From NCBI RefSeq assembly GCF_037055355.1, contig NZ_CP146350.1, forward strand, positions 1,178,001-1,242,000: a stretch of 64,000 bases of DNA. The letters run 5' to 3'. Shown piece by piece: positions 51,031-59,194 of the stretch. A program made the translations under genes and the position numbers. The notes beneath the pieces are model-generated. The model worked only from the letters and a program-made list of their open reading frames with translations, was not told the origin of the DNA and made no database searches. The DNA is from Streptomyces sp. DG1A-41 (GTDB taxonomy: Bacteria; Actinomycetota; Actinomycetes; Streptomycetales; Streptomycetaceae). Positions within the stretch are counted from its first letter, which is position 1, and each line of letters opens with the position of its first letter.

Positions 51031-51410
51031 GTGGCCACCTTCACCCTGACGTCCCTGCTGTGCGCGCTCGCGCCCACCCCGGCCACCCTGATCGCGGCCC
51101 GGGTGCTCCATGGCCTGTCGGCCGCGGTGATGACTCCGCAGGTGCTCTCGCTCATCCGGGCCGTCTTCGTACACGAACGCGACCGCGCCCGTGCCGTCGG
51201 CGCCTACGGTGCCTCCATCGGAGCGGGCGTCATCGCCGGCCTCGTCGGCGGCGGTCTGCTGCTCGACCTCGACGTGGCCGGCCTGGGCTGGCGCATGATC
51301 TTCCTGTGTCAGCGGCCTCGGTGGCGCGCCGCGGGCCGCCGTCCCGCTCCCGCTCCACCGGCACTGATGCCCGCCGGGCCGGCTCCCGGGCGCCGGGCAA
51401 GAGGCTGACC
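51026..51410 (+). pseudogene. Internal fragment of an MFS (DHA2-like) transporter
   Basis: Plus-strand residues VGVATFTLTSLLCALAPTP, ATLIAARVLHGLSAAVMTPQ, VLSLIRAVFVHERDRARAVG and GASIGAGVIAGLVGGGLLLD are helices 3-6 of a drug-exporter MFS protein. The N-terminus (first two helices) is absent, and after GWRMIFL the sequence no longer looks like a transporter, so the C-terminal half is also lost or scrambled. No start codon or ribosome site. Extents are approximate. Confidence 0.75.
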
Positions 51411-51415
51411 GCGCG

Positions 51416-52042
51416 TCAGGCGTCGCCGTACGCCTCCCCGCCCGGTTCGAAACCGGCCGTCCCGGCGGTCGCGTCGGCGAGCCACGCCCGGAAGGCCTCC
51501 ACATCGGCGTCCGGGAGTGCGATCTCGATCGTGACCGCCTCCCCGTAGCGCACGTCCCGCACCTCGCGCCCGGTGGTCCGCAGGTCGTTCTCCAGCTTGC
51601 CGGCCCGCTGGTGGTCGACGGTGACCGTGGCCAGCCGGAACCGGCGGCGGGTGCGCGTGCCGAGCGTGTCCAGTGCCTCGCCGACCGCTCCGCCGTACGC
51701 CCGGATGAGCCCGCCCGCGCCCAGCTTGACCCCGCCGTAGTAGCGGGTGACGACGGCGACGACGTACCGCATGTCCCGGCGGAGCAGCATCTGGAGCATG
51801 GGAACGCCGGCGGTGCCGCCGGGTTCGCCGTCGTCGGAGGCCTTCTGGACGGAGGCGTCGGCGCCGATGACGTAGGCCCAGCAGTTGTGAGTGGCCGCGG
51901 CGTGCTCCTTGCGGACCGTGGCGATGAAGTCCTGCGCCTCCTGCTCGGTGGCCGCCGGGGCGAGGGCGCACAGGAAGCGGGAGCGGTTGACCTCGGTCTC
52001 GTGCACGCCGGCGCGGGCGACCGTGCGGTATTCGTCCTGCAT
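51416..52042 (-). CDS. YigZ/IMPACT-family protein
   Basis: A 208-residue protein of the YigZ/UPF0029 family. N-terminal VNRSRFLCALAPAATEQEAQDFI, the hallmark HAAATHNCWAYVIG, SDDGEPGGTAGVPML and TRYYGGVKLGAGGLIRAYGG are clear, followed by the C-terminal ferredoxin-like domain. Eukaryotic IMPACT regulates GCN2; the bacterial function is unclear but may involve translation factors or ribosomes. Confidence 0.9.
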   Translation of the reverse strand: MQDEYRTVARAGVHETEVNRSRFLCALAPAATEQEAQDFIATVRKEHAAATHNCWAYVIGADASVQKASDDGEPGGTAGVPMLQMLLRRDMRYVVAVVTRYYGGVKLGAGGLIRAYGGAVGEALDTLGTRTRRRFRLATVTVDHQRAGKLENDLRTTGREVRDVRYGEAVTIEIALPDADVEAFRAWLADATAGTAGFEPGGEAYGDA

Positions 52043-52069
52043 CGGGACAGCCTATGCGCGGCCCCGGGG

Positions 52070-52612
52070 CTACTTCTTCGCGCCCCGGGGCACGGTCATG
52101 GAGGTGAGCAGCGCGGTGCCGGGGGTGAGGGCGCGCCAGGTCGTGCCGTACCAGGACAGTACGGCGATGGCCGAGGTCGGGAACTTCGTGCGGACCCGCT
52201 CCAGGGTGTCGTCGAGACCGTCATCGGCGAGCGCCAGGACCAGTTCCTCCAGTCCCGGGTTGTGCCCGATCAGCAACAGCGTCTCCACCTCGGCCGGCAC
52301 CTCGTGCACGACGGCCAGCAGACCGGCGGGGCTCGCGGCGTACAGGCGCCGGTCGTAGCGGACCGGCGGGGGCGTGCCCCACTCGGCGGCGGCCAGCTCC
52401 CAGGTCCGGCGGGCGCGTACGGCGGTGGAGCACAGCGCGAGGTCCGGCAGGCAGTCGGCCTCGGCCAGGGCCCGCCCGGCCGCGGGGGCGTCGCGGCGGC
52501 CGCGCGGGGCGAGCGGACGCTCGTGGTCGGCGACGTCCAGGGGCCAGGCGGACTTGGCGTGCCGCAGCACGACCAGGCGGCGCAGCGGGCCCGCTCCGGC
52601 ACGCTCGATCAT
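52070..52612 (-). CDS. SixA-like histidine phosphatase
   Basis: A 180-residue small histidine phosphatase. The RHG motif is VVLRHAKSAWP (phosphate-accepting His), with HERPLAPRGRRDAP and LLLIGHNPGLEELVL containing the second catalytic His. SixA-type proteins remove phosphate from histidine-phosphorylated proteins; the target is not apparent. ATG overlaps the stop of the upstream gene (ATGA at 52609-52612), so the two genes are coupled. Confidence 0.9.
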   Translation of the reverse strand: MIERAGAGPLRRLVVLRHAKSAWPLDVADHERPLAPRGRRDAPAAGRALAEADCLPDLALCSTAVRARRTWELAAAEWGTPPPVRYDRRLYAASPAGLLAVVHEVPAEVETLLLIGHNPGLEELVLALADDGLDDTLERVRTKFPTSAIAVLSWYGTTWRALTPGTALLTSMTVPRGAKK

Positions 52613-53574
52613 GACGGGGCTCCCAGGTCGCGGGTGAGCTCGAGGCCGAGGAGCCGGTCGGCGTAGGCGTACGTCTCGAAACGGGCGCCGTCCGGCAGGT
52701 CCGGCTCGTTCTCCACGCGCCGCAGCACGTCCAGCACCCGGGGCACGTCCAGATCGCCCTCCCAGGCCTCGCGCAACCGCCCGCGCACGTCGTCGGGGAC
52801 GGGCCGCGAGGGCCGTCGGGCCCAACGGGCGACCGCACCGCGCCAGCGGGCGAGAGTGGCCTGTGCCTCGTCGAGGACGCCCGCATCCAGCCGGACGGGG
52901 GTGTTGTGGTGCCGGGTGAGCAGGGCGAGACGCAGGGCGGTGGGATCGGCCCCGCCCGCCGGGCCGGAACCCACCGGCTGACCGCTCGGCGGGGCCGCCC
53001 TCACCGACTCACCGACTGACCGACCCAACTCCGCCGACTCACCGACCGGCGGCCTCGACCCCGCCGACTCACGGACCGACGTGCCCGACTCCGCGGAGTC
53101 AGCGGCTGGCGGGCCCGATTCCGACGACTCACCGTCCGGCGTACCGGCCTCCCACAGCCCTCGGTCAGACGTACCGGCTTGCCGCCGCTCTCCGACCGAC
53201 GTGCCCCGCCCCGTCGCCTCCACAGGCGCGACAGCGATCCGCACCCCGTCAGGCGTCGCCCCACCCTCGACGGCGACATGGACGACCTGGGCCTCGCCCA
53301 GCCCCGCGCTGACCTCGGGGCTGTCCTCGAAGGGGCGGATGCCAAGGGCCGCGGCGTCCGCCCGCAGCTCCGCCTGGCGGCGCCCGCCGGTCAGCAGGGC
53401 CCACACCGGTGTGCCGCCGAGCTCCAGCGCCCGTACGAGCAGGTCCGCCACGAGCAGCACCCTCAGATTCGTCGTGTCGGAGCCGGACGCGTGCACCTCG
53501 ACACGGGTCAGGCCCCGGCGGGCCGGAGCGGCGTCGACCGGCTCGCCGGTACGGGCGTCGATGATGCGCAGCAC
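52609..53574 (-). CDS. CysRS/MshC-like hypothetical protein with 30-bp repeat insertion
   Basis: About 321 residues from GTG 53574 (an ATG at 53613 is an alternative). N-terminal LRIIDARTGEPVDAAPARRG, ADLLVRALELGGTPVWALL resembles a class I cysteinyl-tRNA synthetase-like core, and the C-terminal REAWEGDLDVPRVLDVLRRVE resembles the CysRS helical domain. HIGH/KMSKS motifs and the zinc-binding Cys residues are missing, so aminoacylation is not expected; MshC-type ligation is unsupported. About 80 residues in the middle are a 10-residue tandem repeat (see 52966-53205). The stop overlaps the SixA start. Function unknown. Confidence 0.65.
   Translation of the reverse strand: MLRIIDARTGEPVDAAPARRGLTRVEVHASGSDTTNLRVLLVADLLVRALELGGTPVWALLTGGRRQAELRADAAALGIRPFEDSPEVSAGLGEAQVVHVAVEGGATPDGVRIAVAPVEATGRGTSVGERRQAGTSDRGLWEAGTPDGESSESGPPAADSAESGTSVRESAGSRPPVGESAELGRSVGESVRAAPPSGQPVGSGPAGGADPTALRLALLTRHHNTPVRLDAGVLDEAQATLARWRGAVARWARRPSRPVPDDVRGRLREAWEGDLDVPRVLDVLRRVENEPDLPDGARFETYAYADRLLGLELTRDLGAPS
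52966..53205 (-). repeat. 30-bp minisatellite, 8 units, inside the CysRS-like gene
   Basis: Eight in-frame units of 30 bp; the encoded 10-residue units include GTSVGERRQA, GTPDGESSES, GTSVRESAGS and GRSVGESVRA. On the plus strand the units share the core CGACTCACCGACCGGCG. Divergence between units is moderate. It encodes a Gly/Ser/Glu linker between two domains, so copy number can change without breaking the frame. Confidence 0.85.
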
Positions 53575-53783
53575 GATGCGAGCGTAGGACGGGCGGGCGG
53601 GCACACGCAGCATGTGCGGCATTTTCCGGCCACCGTGGCGAGAACACCCCCACCAATGGCGTGTCGGACGGACCATCACGGGGCGTGAATCGTCCCAGCC
53701 AACGGCACCGGCCGGGCCAGGCCGCCTTGGCGGGAATCGTCCAGCCCCCGACACACCGCCCCTGCCCCCGCCCCCGCCCCCGC

Positions 53784-54590
53784 TCAGCCCAGCGTCCCCA
53801 GGAACCGCACGTGAGGCCGCTGCTCGGGGCCCTCACGGCTGACGGCGGCCCGCACCCCGTACACCTCGGCGATGAGTTTCTCCGTCAGGACGTCGGCCGG
53901 GGCGCCACCGGCCACGACCCGCCCTCCGCTCAGGACGACGACCTGGTCGCAGTACATCGCCGCGAGGTTGAGGTCGTGCAGGGCGACGACGGTGGTGACC
54001 GGCAGGCCGGTGATCAGGGCGAGCAGGTCGAGCTGGTGGTGGATGTCGAGGTGGTTGGTGGGTTCGTCCAGGAGGAGTTCGCGGGGTTCCTGGGCGAGCG
54101 CGCGGGCGATCTGCACCCTTTGGCGCTCGCCGCCCGAGAGGGTGTGCCAGGGCTGGTCGGCGCGGTCGGCGAGGCCGGTGCGCTCCAGGGCGCCGCGCAC
54201 CGCTCGCTCGTCGTCCGGCGACGTCGGTGTCCAGGCACGGCGGTGCGGAACGCGGCCCAGCCGTACGACGTCCGCGACCGTCAACTCGACCTGTGTGTCG
54301 GCCTGCTGCTCGACCGTGGCGAGCCGGCGGGCGACGGCACGGCGGGGCAGGTCGCCCAGCGGTGTGCCGTCGAGGGTGACGACTCCGGCGGTCGGCGTGA
54401 GCAGCCCGGCCAGCAGTCGCAGCAGCGTGGACTTGCCGGAGCCGTTGGGGCCGAGGACACCGACGGTGGAGCCGGTCTCCGGCGCGAGGACGACACCGTC
54501 GAGGACGATGCGCCCGCCGGCACGGCGACCGACCCGCTCGGCCCGCAGCCCGGCACCGCTCACCCCCGCCCCCGCCCCCGCCCCGCTCAT
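53784..54590 (-). CDS. ABC importer ATPase, B12-type (BtuD-like)
   Basis: A 268-residue FecE/BtuD-group ATPase. Walker A GPNGSGKST (residues 47-55), Q loop in ATVEQQADTQ, signature LSGGERQRVQIARAL, Walker B ELLLDEPTNHLD and switch His in VALHDLNLA. Its start overlaps the permease stop (ATGA). In the three-gene importer under a cobalamin riboswitch it energises corrinoid import; a B12 role is inferred from the riboswitch. Confidence 0.9.
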   Translation of the reverse strand: MSGAGAGAGVSGAGLRAERVGRRAGGRIVLDGVVLAPETGSTVGVLGPNGSGKSTLLRLLAGLLTPTAGVVTLDGTPLGDLPRRAVARRLATVEQQADTQVELTVADVVRLGRVPHRRAWTPTSPDDERAVRGALERTGLADRADQPWHTLSGGERQRVQIARALAQEPRELLLDEPTNHLDIHHQLDLLALITGLPVTTVVALHDLNLAAMYCDQVVVLSGGRVVAGGAPADVLTEKLIAEVYGVRAAVSREGPEQRPHVRFLGTLG

Positions 54591-55600
54591 CGCACCCTCC
54601 GCGTCCGGTACAGCACCGCCACGAACGCCGGCACCCCGATCAGCGACGTCACGACTCCCACCGGCACCTCCTGCGGATCCAGCACCGTACGGGCCAGCGT
54701 GTCCACCCACACCAGGAACACCGCACCGGCGAGCGCGGTGACCGGCAGCAGCCGGACATGCCCGGGACCGGCCAAGGCCCGCGCCGCGTGCGGCAGGACC
54801 AGCCCGACGAAGCCGATCGCCCCGGCAGAGCTGACCAGCGCGGCCGTGAGCAGGGCCGTGACGCACAGCAGCACCAGCCGGGTGCGGGCCACGGACACCC
54901 CGAGCGCGGCCGCCGCGTCCTGCCCGAAGGCGAAGGCGTCGAGGGTACGGGCGTACGACAGGCAGACCACCAGCGTCACGGCCAGGACGGCCAGGCACAG
55001 CCACACATCGGTCCAGCCGGCGCCGCCGAGCGAGCCGAGGAGCCAGAACAGCACGCCCCGGGTCGTCTCGGCGTCGGCGGCGGTCATCACGACGAACGAG
55101 GTGAGCGCGGAGAAGAGCTGCATGGCGGCGACGCCTGCGAGGACGACCCGGTCGGTGGTGCCGCCGAGGGTGTGGCTGAGCAGCAGCACCAGCGCGAAGG
55201 ACACCAGGGCGCCGAGGAACGCGCCCGCGGAGACCGAGACGGCACCGCCGCCCACGCCCAGGACGACGACCACGACCGCGCCGGTGGAGGCGCCGGAGGA
55301 CACCCCGAGCACGAACGGGTCGGCGAGCGGGTTGCGCAGCAGCGACTGCATCACCGCCCCGCACACGGCCAGTCCGGCCCCGCACACGGCGGCGAGCAGG
55401 GTGCGCGGCAGCCGCAGCTGCCAGACGATCCCGTCGCGGATCGGCGTCAGGTCCGAGGCGCCGAGGGAGAGGTGCGCCGCGACGACGGACCAGACGTCGG
55501 CGACCCGGATGTCGGCCGGGCCGATGGTGATCGCCAGGGCCAGGGAGACGGCCAGCAGCAGGGCCCCTCCGGCACCGAGCGCGAGCCCGCGGACGGTCAC
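54587..55600 (-). CDS. ABC importer permease, B12-type (BtuC/FecCD-like)
   Basis: A 337-residue FecCD-family permease with about ten hydrophobic segments. LRLPRTLLAAVCGAGLAVCGAVMQSLLRNPLADPFVLG is the hallmark N-terminal block (read here in parts), and LVLPHAARALAGPGH with a conserved VLDPQEVPVGVVTSLIGVPAF marks the ATPase-coupling loop and C-terminus. GTG 55600 overlaps the binding-protein stop by 4 bp (GTGA). Confidence 0.9.
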   Translation of the reverse strand: MTVRGLALGAGGALLLAVSLALAITIGPADIRVADVWSVVAAHLSLGASDLTPIRDGIVWQLRLPRTLLAAVCGAGLAVCGAVMQSLLRNPLADPFVLGVSSGASTGAVVVVVLGVGGGAVSVSAGAFLGALVSFALVLLLSHTLGGTTDRVVLAGVAAMQLFSALTSFVVMTAADAETTRGVLFWLLGSLGGAGWTDVWLCLAVLAVTLVVCLSYARTLDAFAFGQDAAAALGVSVARTRLVLLCVTALLTAALVSSAGAIGFVGLVLPHAARALAGPGHVRLLPVTALAGAVFLVWVDTLARTVLDPQEVPVGVVTSLIGVPAFVAVLYRTRRVR

Positions 55601-56613
55601 TTCACGAGCCCGAACTCGCGCAGTCCGGCGGCGACCTGTTCCACACCCTCGACCGTGCGGATGGTCGGGTTCATGGCCTGCCCGCTGAGCAGCACGTACC
55701 GCTTGTGCTTGACCGCGTCCATGTTCCTGGTGACCGGGTTGGACTCCAGGAAGGCGATCTTCTTCGCGGCCGACTCGGCGGTCTGCGACTTGCGGGTCAG
55801 GTCACCGATGACGAGGACGTCGGGGTCGCGGTCGGCGACCGTCTCCCAGTTGACCTGCGGCCACTCCTCGTGCGTGTCGTCGAAGACGTTCTTCGCGCCG
55901 AGCGCCCGCGTGATGATGCCGGGCGCTCCGCAACAGCCCGCCACGTAGGGGGACTCGGAGTTGGCGAACCAGTACAGGAGGGTGACGTCGGAGGCGTCGA
56001 TGCCCAGCGTGGCCTTCGCCATGCGCCGCTGGAGGGAGGCCACGAGCTCGTCGCCCCGTTCCTTCACGCCGAACACGGTGGCCAGGTCGCGCACTTCGCC
56101 GTAGACGGTGTCGATGCCCAGCGCCTTGTCGCGCACGCCGTCACCGCCCCCGGAGTTGTCCTTGCCGGCGCAGTCCGACGGGGAGACGTACGTGGGCACG
56201 CCGAGCTTCTCGAACTGCTCGCGGGTGGCGACGCCGCCCTTGCCGAGCGTGGAGACGAAGGAGGCGGCGACGAAGTCGGGGGCGGCGTCCAGGACCCGTT
56301 CGAAGGACGGGTTGTTCTCGGCGATGCGCGGCACCTTGGCGTTGGCCTTCGCCAGCCCCTTCATCACGGGGTCCGTCCAGGTGGCCGTGCCCGCGAGGCG
56401 GTCGGCGAGGCCGAGGGAGAGCAGGATCTCGGTGGTGCCCTGGTTGAGGGAGACGGCGTGCCGCGGCGCGGCGCCGACGCGCACCTCGTGGCCGCAGTTG
56501 TCGAGCGTGACGGCGGCTTTCGTGGTGGTGGCCTTCGAGTCGCCGCAGCCGGTCAGGAGCAGGGAGCCGGCCGTGAGCAGGACGGCGGCACGGGCGGGTC
56601 GGGCGAGGGGCAC
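55597..56613 (-). CDS. ABC importer substrate-binding lipoprotein, B12-type (BtuF-like)
   Basis: A 338-residue lipoprotein. Signal peptide with lipobox LLTGC (Cys23), then a periplasmic-binding domain of the BtuF/FhuD type (VRVGAAPRHAVSLNQGTTEILLSLGLADRLAG; DVLVIGDLTRKSQ). First gene of a coupled operon with the permease and ATPase. It lies 82 bp downstream of a cobalamin riboswitch, so corrinoid rather than siderophore uptake is the best prediction. Confidence 0.9.
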   Translation of the reverse strand: MPLARPARAAVLLTAGSLLLTGCGDSKATTTKAAVTLDNCGHEVRVGAAPRHAVSLNQGTTEILLSLGLADRLAGTATWTDPVMKGLAKANAKVPRIAENNPSFERVLDAAPDFVAASFVSTLGKGGVATREQFEKLGVPTYVSPSDCAGKDNSGGGDGVRDKALGIDTVYGEVRDLATVFGVKERGDELVASLQRRMAKATLGIDASDVTLLYWFANSESPYVAGCCGAPGIITRALGAKNVFDDTHEEWPQVNWETVADRDPDVLVIGDLTRKSQTAESAAKKIAFLESNPVTRNMDAVKHKRYVLLSGQAMNPTIRTVEGVEQVAAGLREFGLVK

Positions 56614-56694
56614 GGAAACCAGTCCTCAGTCGTCGAGGGCTCGATCGCGGAGCCCGGTCGTACGGTGCTCCCCCGCCGCGAACGGCCGCGGGGG

Positions 56695-56865
56695 CCGCCA
56701 GCAGGTCTTCGGACTCGGGTTCGTCCGGTGCGGAGCGCCTTCCCGGACGTCACACACGCCGTCCAGTGGCCGAGGCCCCGCCCGTCCCCCTCACCGCTGC
56801 GCGTCAGTTCCGGATTCGCACCGGATTCCCTGACCCACGTACATGGGTTCGACTGGCTTCGGCAA
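56695..56865 (-). ncRNA. Cobalamin (AdoCbl) riboswitch
   Basis: On the minus strand the order is GGGAATCCGGTGCGAATCCG, ACTGACGCGCAGCGGTGAG, GCCACTGG, GGGAAGGCG and CCGAGTCCGAAGACCTGC, the recognisable cobalamin-riboswitch core with the B12 box. The end is 82 nt upstream of the binding-protein start, leaving room for a terminator or ribosome-site-sequestering arm. B12 binding normally lowers expression of the downstream importer. Outer boundaries are approximate. Confidence 0.92.
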
Positions 56866-56954
56866 GCTATCACGGAGGGCGCGGGGGGAATCACCGGCCA
56901 CCTCGCGCCGTTGCACGGACAGCAGTTCTTCCGTGACGTCCGAGGAGGCCGCCG

Positions 56955-57365
56955 GTGTACGGCGACGAGGCAACGGTCCGCAGGATCCTCACCGAGCTCG
57001 GCGACACCTGGGCCGTGGCGGGCCTGTCGTCGAACCGGCAGCGCGCGGCGTACGGCGTCGCCGCCGTGCTCCAGCGCTACGGCAAGCGCGTCGTGCCCGT
57101 GCATCCGAAGGCGGAGACGGTGCACGGCGAGCAGGGGTACGCGAGCCTGGCGGACATCCCCTTCGACGTGGACGTCGTGGACGTGTTCGTGAACAGCGAT
57201 CTCGCCGGAGCGATCGCGGACGAGGCGGTCGCGAAGGGCGCGAAGGCCGTGTGGTTCCAGCTCGGCGTCCTCGACGAGGCGGCGTACGACCGGACCCGCG
57301 CCGCGGGTCTGGAGATGGTGATGGACCGCTGCCCGGCGATCGAGATCCCCCGGCTCGGGCAGTGA
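56955..57365 (+). CDS. CoA-binding (YccU-like) domain protein
   Basis: A 136-residue CoA-binding Rossmann protein. WAVAGLSSNRQRAAYGVAAVLQRYGKRVVPVHP is the nucleotide loop, with VFVNSDLAGAIADEAVAKGAKAVWFQLGV and a final MDRCPAIEIPRL. Single-domain proteins of this YccU family bind CoA; physiological role unclear. GTG 56955 with GAGGAGG upstream. Diverges from the B12 riboswitch. Confidence 0.88.
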   Translation: MYGDEATVRRILTELGDTWAVAGLSSNRQRAAYGVAAVLQRYGKRVVPVHPKAETVHGEQGYASLADIPFDVDVVDVFVNSDLAGAIADEAVAKGAKAVWFQLGVLDEAAYDRTRAAGLEMVMDRCPAIEIPRLGQ

Positions 57366-57536
57366 CTTCAACGGCCTTCCCATCGCCGCGTCACGAATTC
57401 CCGATGCGTTTTCCAGGAATTACCCGCCCTGGTCAAGGCTGAGACAACCGCCTTCCGCAACCCGGAAATCGATTCCTACCCTGAGGCCTCTTGCTCGCCG
57501 AACTCCCCGAGTTCTTTATGAGAGGCCCCAGAAGTC
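57366..57536. other. Short AT-richer intergenic leader of the APC permease
   Basis: About 170 bp, AT-richer than its surroundings (for example ACGAATTCCCGATGCGTTTTCC near 57393, shown only in part), ending TATGAGAGGC before the permease start. No dyad strong enough to report. It probably holds the promoter for the APC permease. Confidence 0.35.
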
Positions 57537-59153
57537 ATGGTAAAAAACGGCCCGACGGGAGGTCTGCGACGGGACGTCGGACTGATCGGGCTCATGTGGG
57601 CGTCGGTCGGTTCCATCATCGGATCCGGCTGGTTGTACGGCGCCGAGAAGGCGGTCGTGGCGGCCGGTCCGGCGGCCATCCTGTCGTGGCTCATCGGCGC
57701 GGTCGGGATCGTGCTGCTGGCCCTGGTGCACGCGGAACTCGGCGGCATGTTCCCGGTCGCGGGCGGCACGGCACGCTATCCGCACTACGCGTTCGGCGGT
57801 CTCGCCGGCATGTCCTTCGGCTGGTTCTCCTGGCTCCAGGCGGCGACCGTGGCACCGATCGAGGTCGAGGCCATGATCGGCTACGCCGGGCACTGGCACT
57901 GGGCGCAGGGTTTCCAGCACGCCAAGGACGGGACGCTGACGACGAGCGGGTTCATCGTCGCCGTGCTCCTCATGGCCGTGTTCGTCGTGATCAACTTCCT
58001 CGGGGTGCGGATCCTGGCGCACACCAACAGCGCCGCCACCTGGTGGAAGGTGGCCGTGCCGCTGGCCGCGATCTTCGTCATCGCGGCCGGCAACTTCCAC
58101 CCGGGCAACTTCACCGAACACGGCTTCGCCCCGTTCGGCGCCCACGGCGTGCTGAGCGCCGTCAGTTCCAGCGGCATCATCTTCGCCCTGCTGGGCTTCG
58201 AGCAGGCGATCCAGCTGGCGGGCGAGAGCCGCGACCCGGCCCGTGACCTGCCGCGCGCGACGCTCGGCTCGGTCGCCATCGGAGCCGCGATCTACGTCCT
58301 GCTCCAGATCGTCTTCATCGCCGCCCTGCCGCTGGCTTCCTTCGCACACGGCTGGACCAAGCTCGACTACCCCGGCATCAGCGGCCCTTGGGCGGGCCTG
58401 GCCACCCTGCTGGGGCTCGGCTGGCTGAGCGTGGTGCTGTATCTGGACGCGGTCGTCTCCCCCGGCGGCACCGGCCTGATCTACACCACCGCCACCTCCC
58501 GCGTCTCCTACGGCCTGGCCCGCAACGGCTACGCGCCGAAGATCTTCACCCGCACCGACGCGCGCGGCGTGCCGTGGTTCGGGCTGATCGTCTCCTTCGT
58601 GACCGGCGTGATCTGCTTCCTGCCGTTCCCGAGCTGGCAGCAACTGGTGGGCTTCATCACCTCGGCGAGCGTGCTGATGTACGCGGGCGCCCCGCTGGCG
58701 TACGGCGTCTTCGCCGACCGGCTGCCGCAGCGCGAACGCCCCTACCGCCTGCCCGGCGGGAACGTCGTCTCCCCGCTGTCGTTCGTGGTGGCCAACCTCA
58801 TCATCTACTGGTCGACCTGGGACACGCTGTGGCGCCTCGGGGTGGCCATCGTCCTCGGTTACGTCCTGCTCGGCGGATACGCCTGGTACGCCACCCGCAA
58901 GGGCCTGCCCGACGCGCCCCGGCTCGACTGGCGGGCCGCCCAGTGGCTGCCCGTCTACCTGCTGGGCATGGGCGTCATCTCCTGGCAGGGCGGTTTCGGC
59001 GGCCAGGGACACATCGGGATGTGGTGGGATATCGCGGTCATCGCGGTCTTCTCCCTGGGGATCTACTACTGGGCCCGGGCATCGGCGTCCCGGCCGGAGG
59101 AGATCGAGCGGAGCATCGGGGAGGTGGCCGTCACCGAGGTGGCCGTCCACTGA
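57537..59153 (+). CDS. APC-family amino acid/organic acid permease
   Basis: A 538-residue transporter with twelve predicted helices. GSIIGSGWLYGAEKA is the APC signature near helix 1, with YPHYAFGGLAGMSFGW, LLGFEQAIQLAGESRDPARDLPRAT and the RVSYGLARNGYAPKIF loop. AAT/ACT-like subgroup. Substrate unknown; a hydroxybenzoate or aromatic acid is possible because a 4-hydroxybenzoate hydroxylase gene follows 38 bp later. Confidence 0.88.
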   Translation: MVKNGPTGGLRRDVGLIGLMWASVGSIIGSGWLYGAEKAVVAAGPAAILSWLIGAVGIVLLALVHAELGGMFPVAGGTARYPHYAFGGLAGMSFGWFSWLQAATVAPIEVEAMIGYAGHWHWAQGFQHAKDGTLTTSGFIVAVLLMAVFVVINFLGVRILAHTNSAATWWKVAVPLAAIFVIAAGNFHPGNFTEHGFAPFGAHGVLSAVSSSGIIFALLGFEQAIQLAGESRDPARDLPRATLGSVAIGAAIYVLLQIVFIAALPLASFAHGWTKLDYPGISGPWAGLATLLGLGWLSVVLYLDAVVSPGGTGLIYTTATSRVSYGLARNGYAPKIFTRTDARGVPWFGLIVSFVTGVICFLPFPSWQQLVGFITSASVLMYAGAPLAYGVFADRLPQRERPYRLPGGNVVSPLSFVVANLIIYWSTWDTLWRLGVAIVLGYVLLGGYAWYATRKGLPDAPRLDWRAAQWLPVYLLGMGVISWQGGFGGQGHIGMWWDIAVIAVFSLGIYYWARASASRPEEIERSIGEVAVTEVAVH

Positions 59154-59179
59154 CACCGGCCAGGCGCGGCCGGTGCCTC

Positions 59180-59194
59180 CATAATGAGCGCATG
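59180..59194 (+). promoter_or_regulatory. Probable promoter giving a leaderless pobA-like mRNA
   Basis: CATAAT (59180-59185) lies six bases before the ATG at 59192, so the transcript would start at or next to the initiation codon. No Shine-Dalgarno sequence precedes the ATG. This gives the hydroxylase its own promoter despite the short distance from the permease. Confidence 0.45.

Noticed and set aside
53784..56613. Siderophore importer
   Set aside because: A cobalamin riboswitch directly upstream makes corrinoid uptake more likely; no siderophore synthesis genes are near.
57516..59156. Open frame antisense to the APC permease
   Set aside because: Shadow frame; the permease has transmembrane structure and family motifs throughout.
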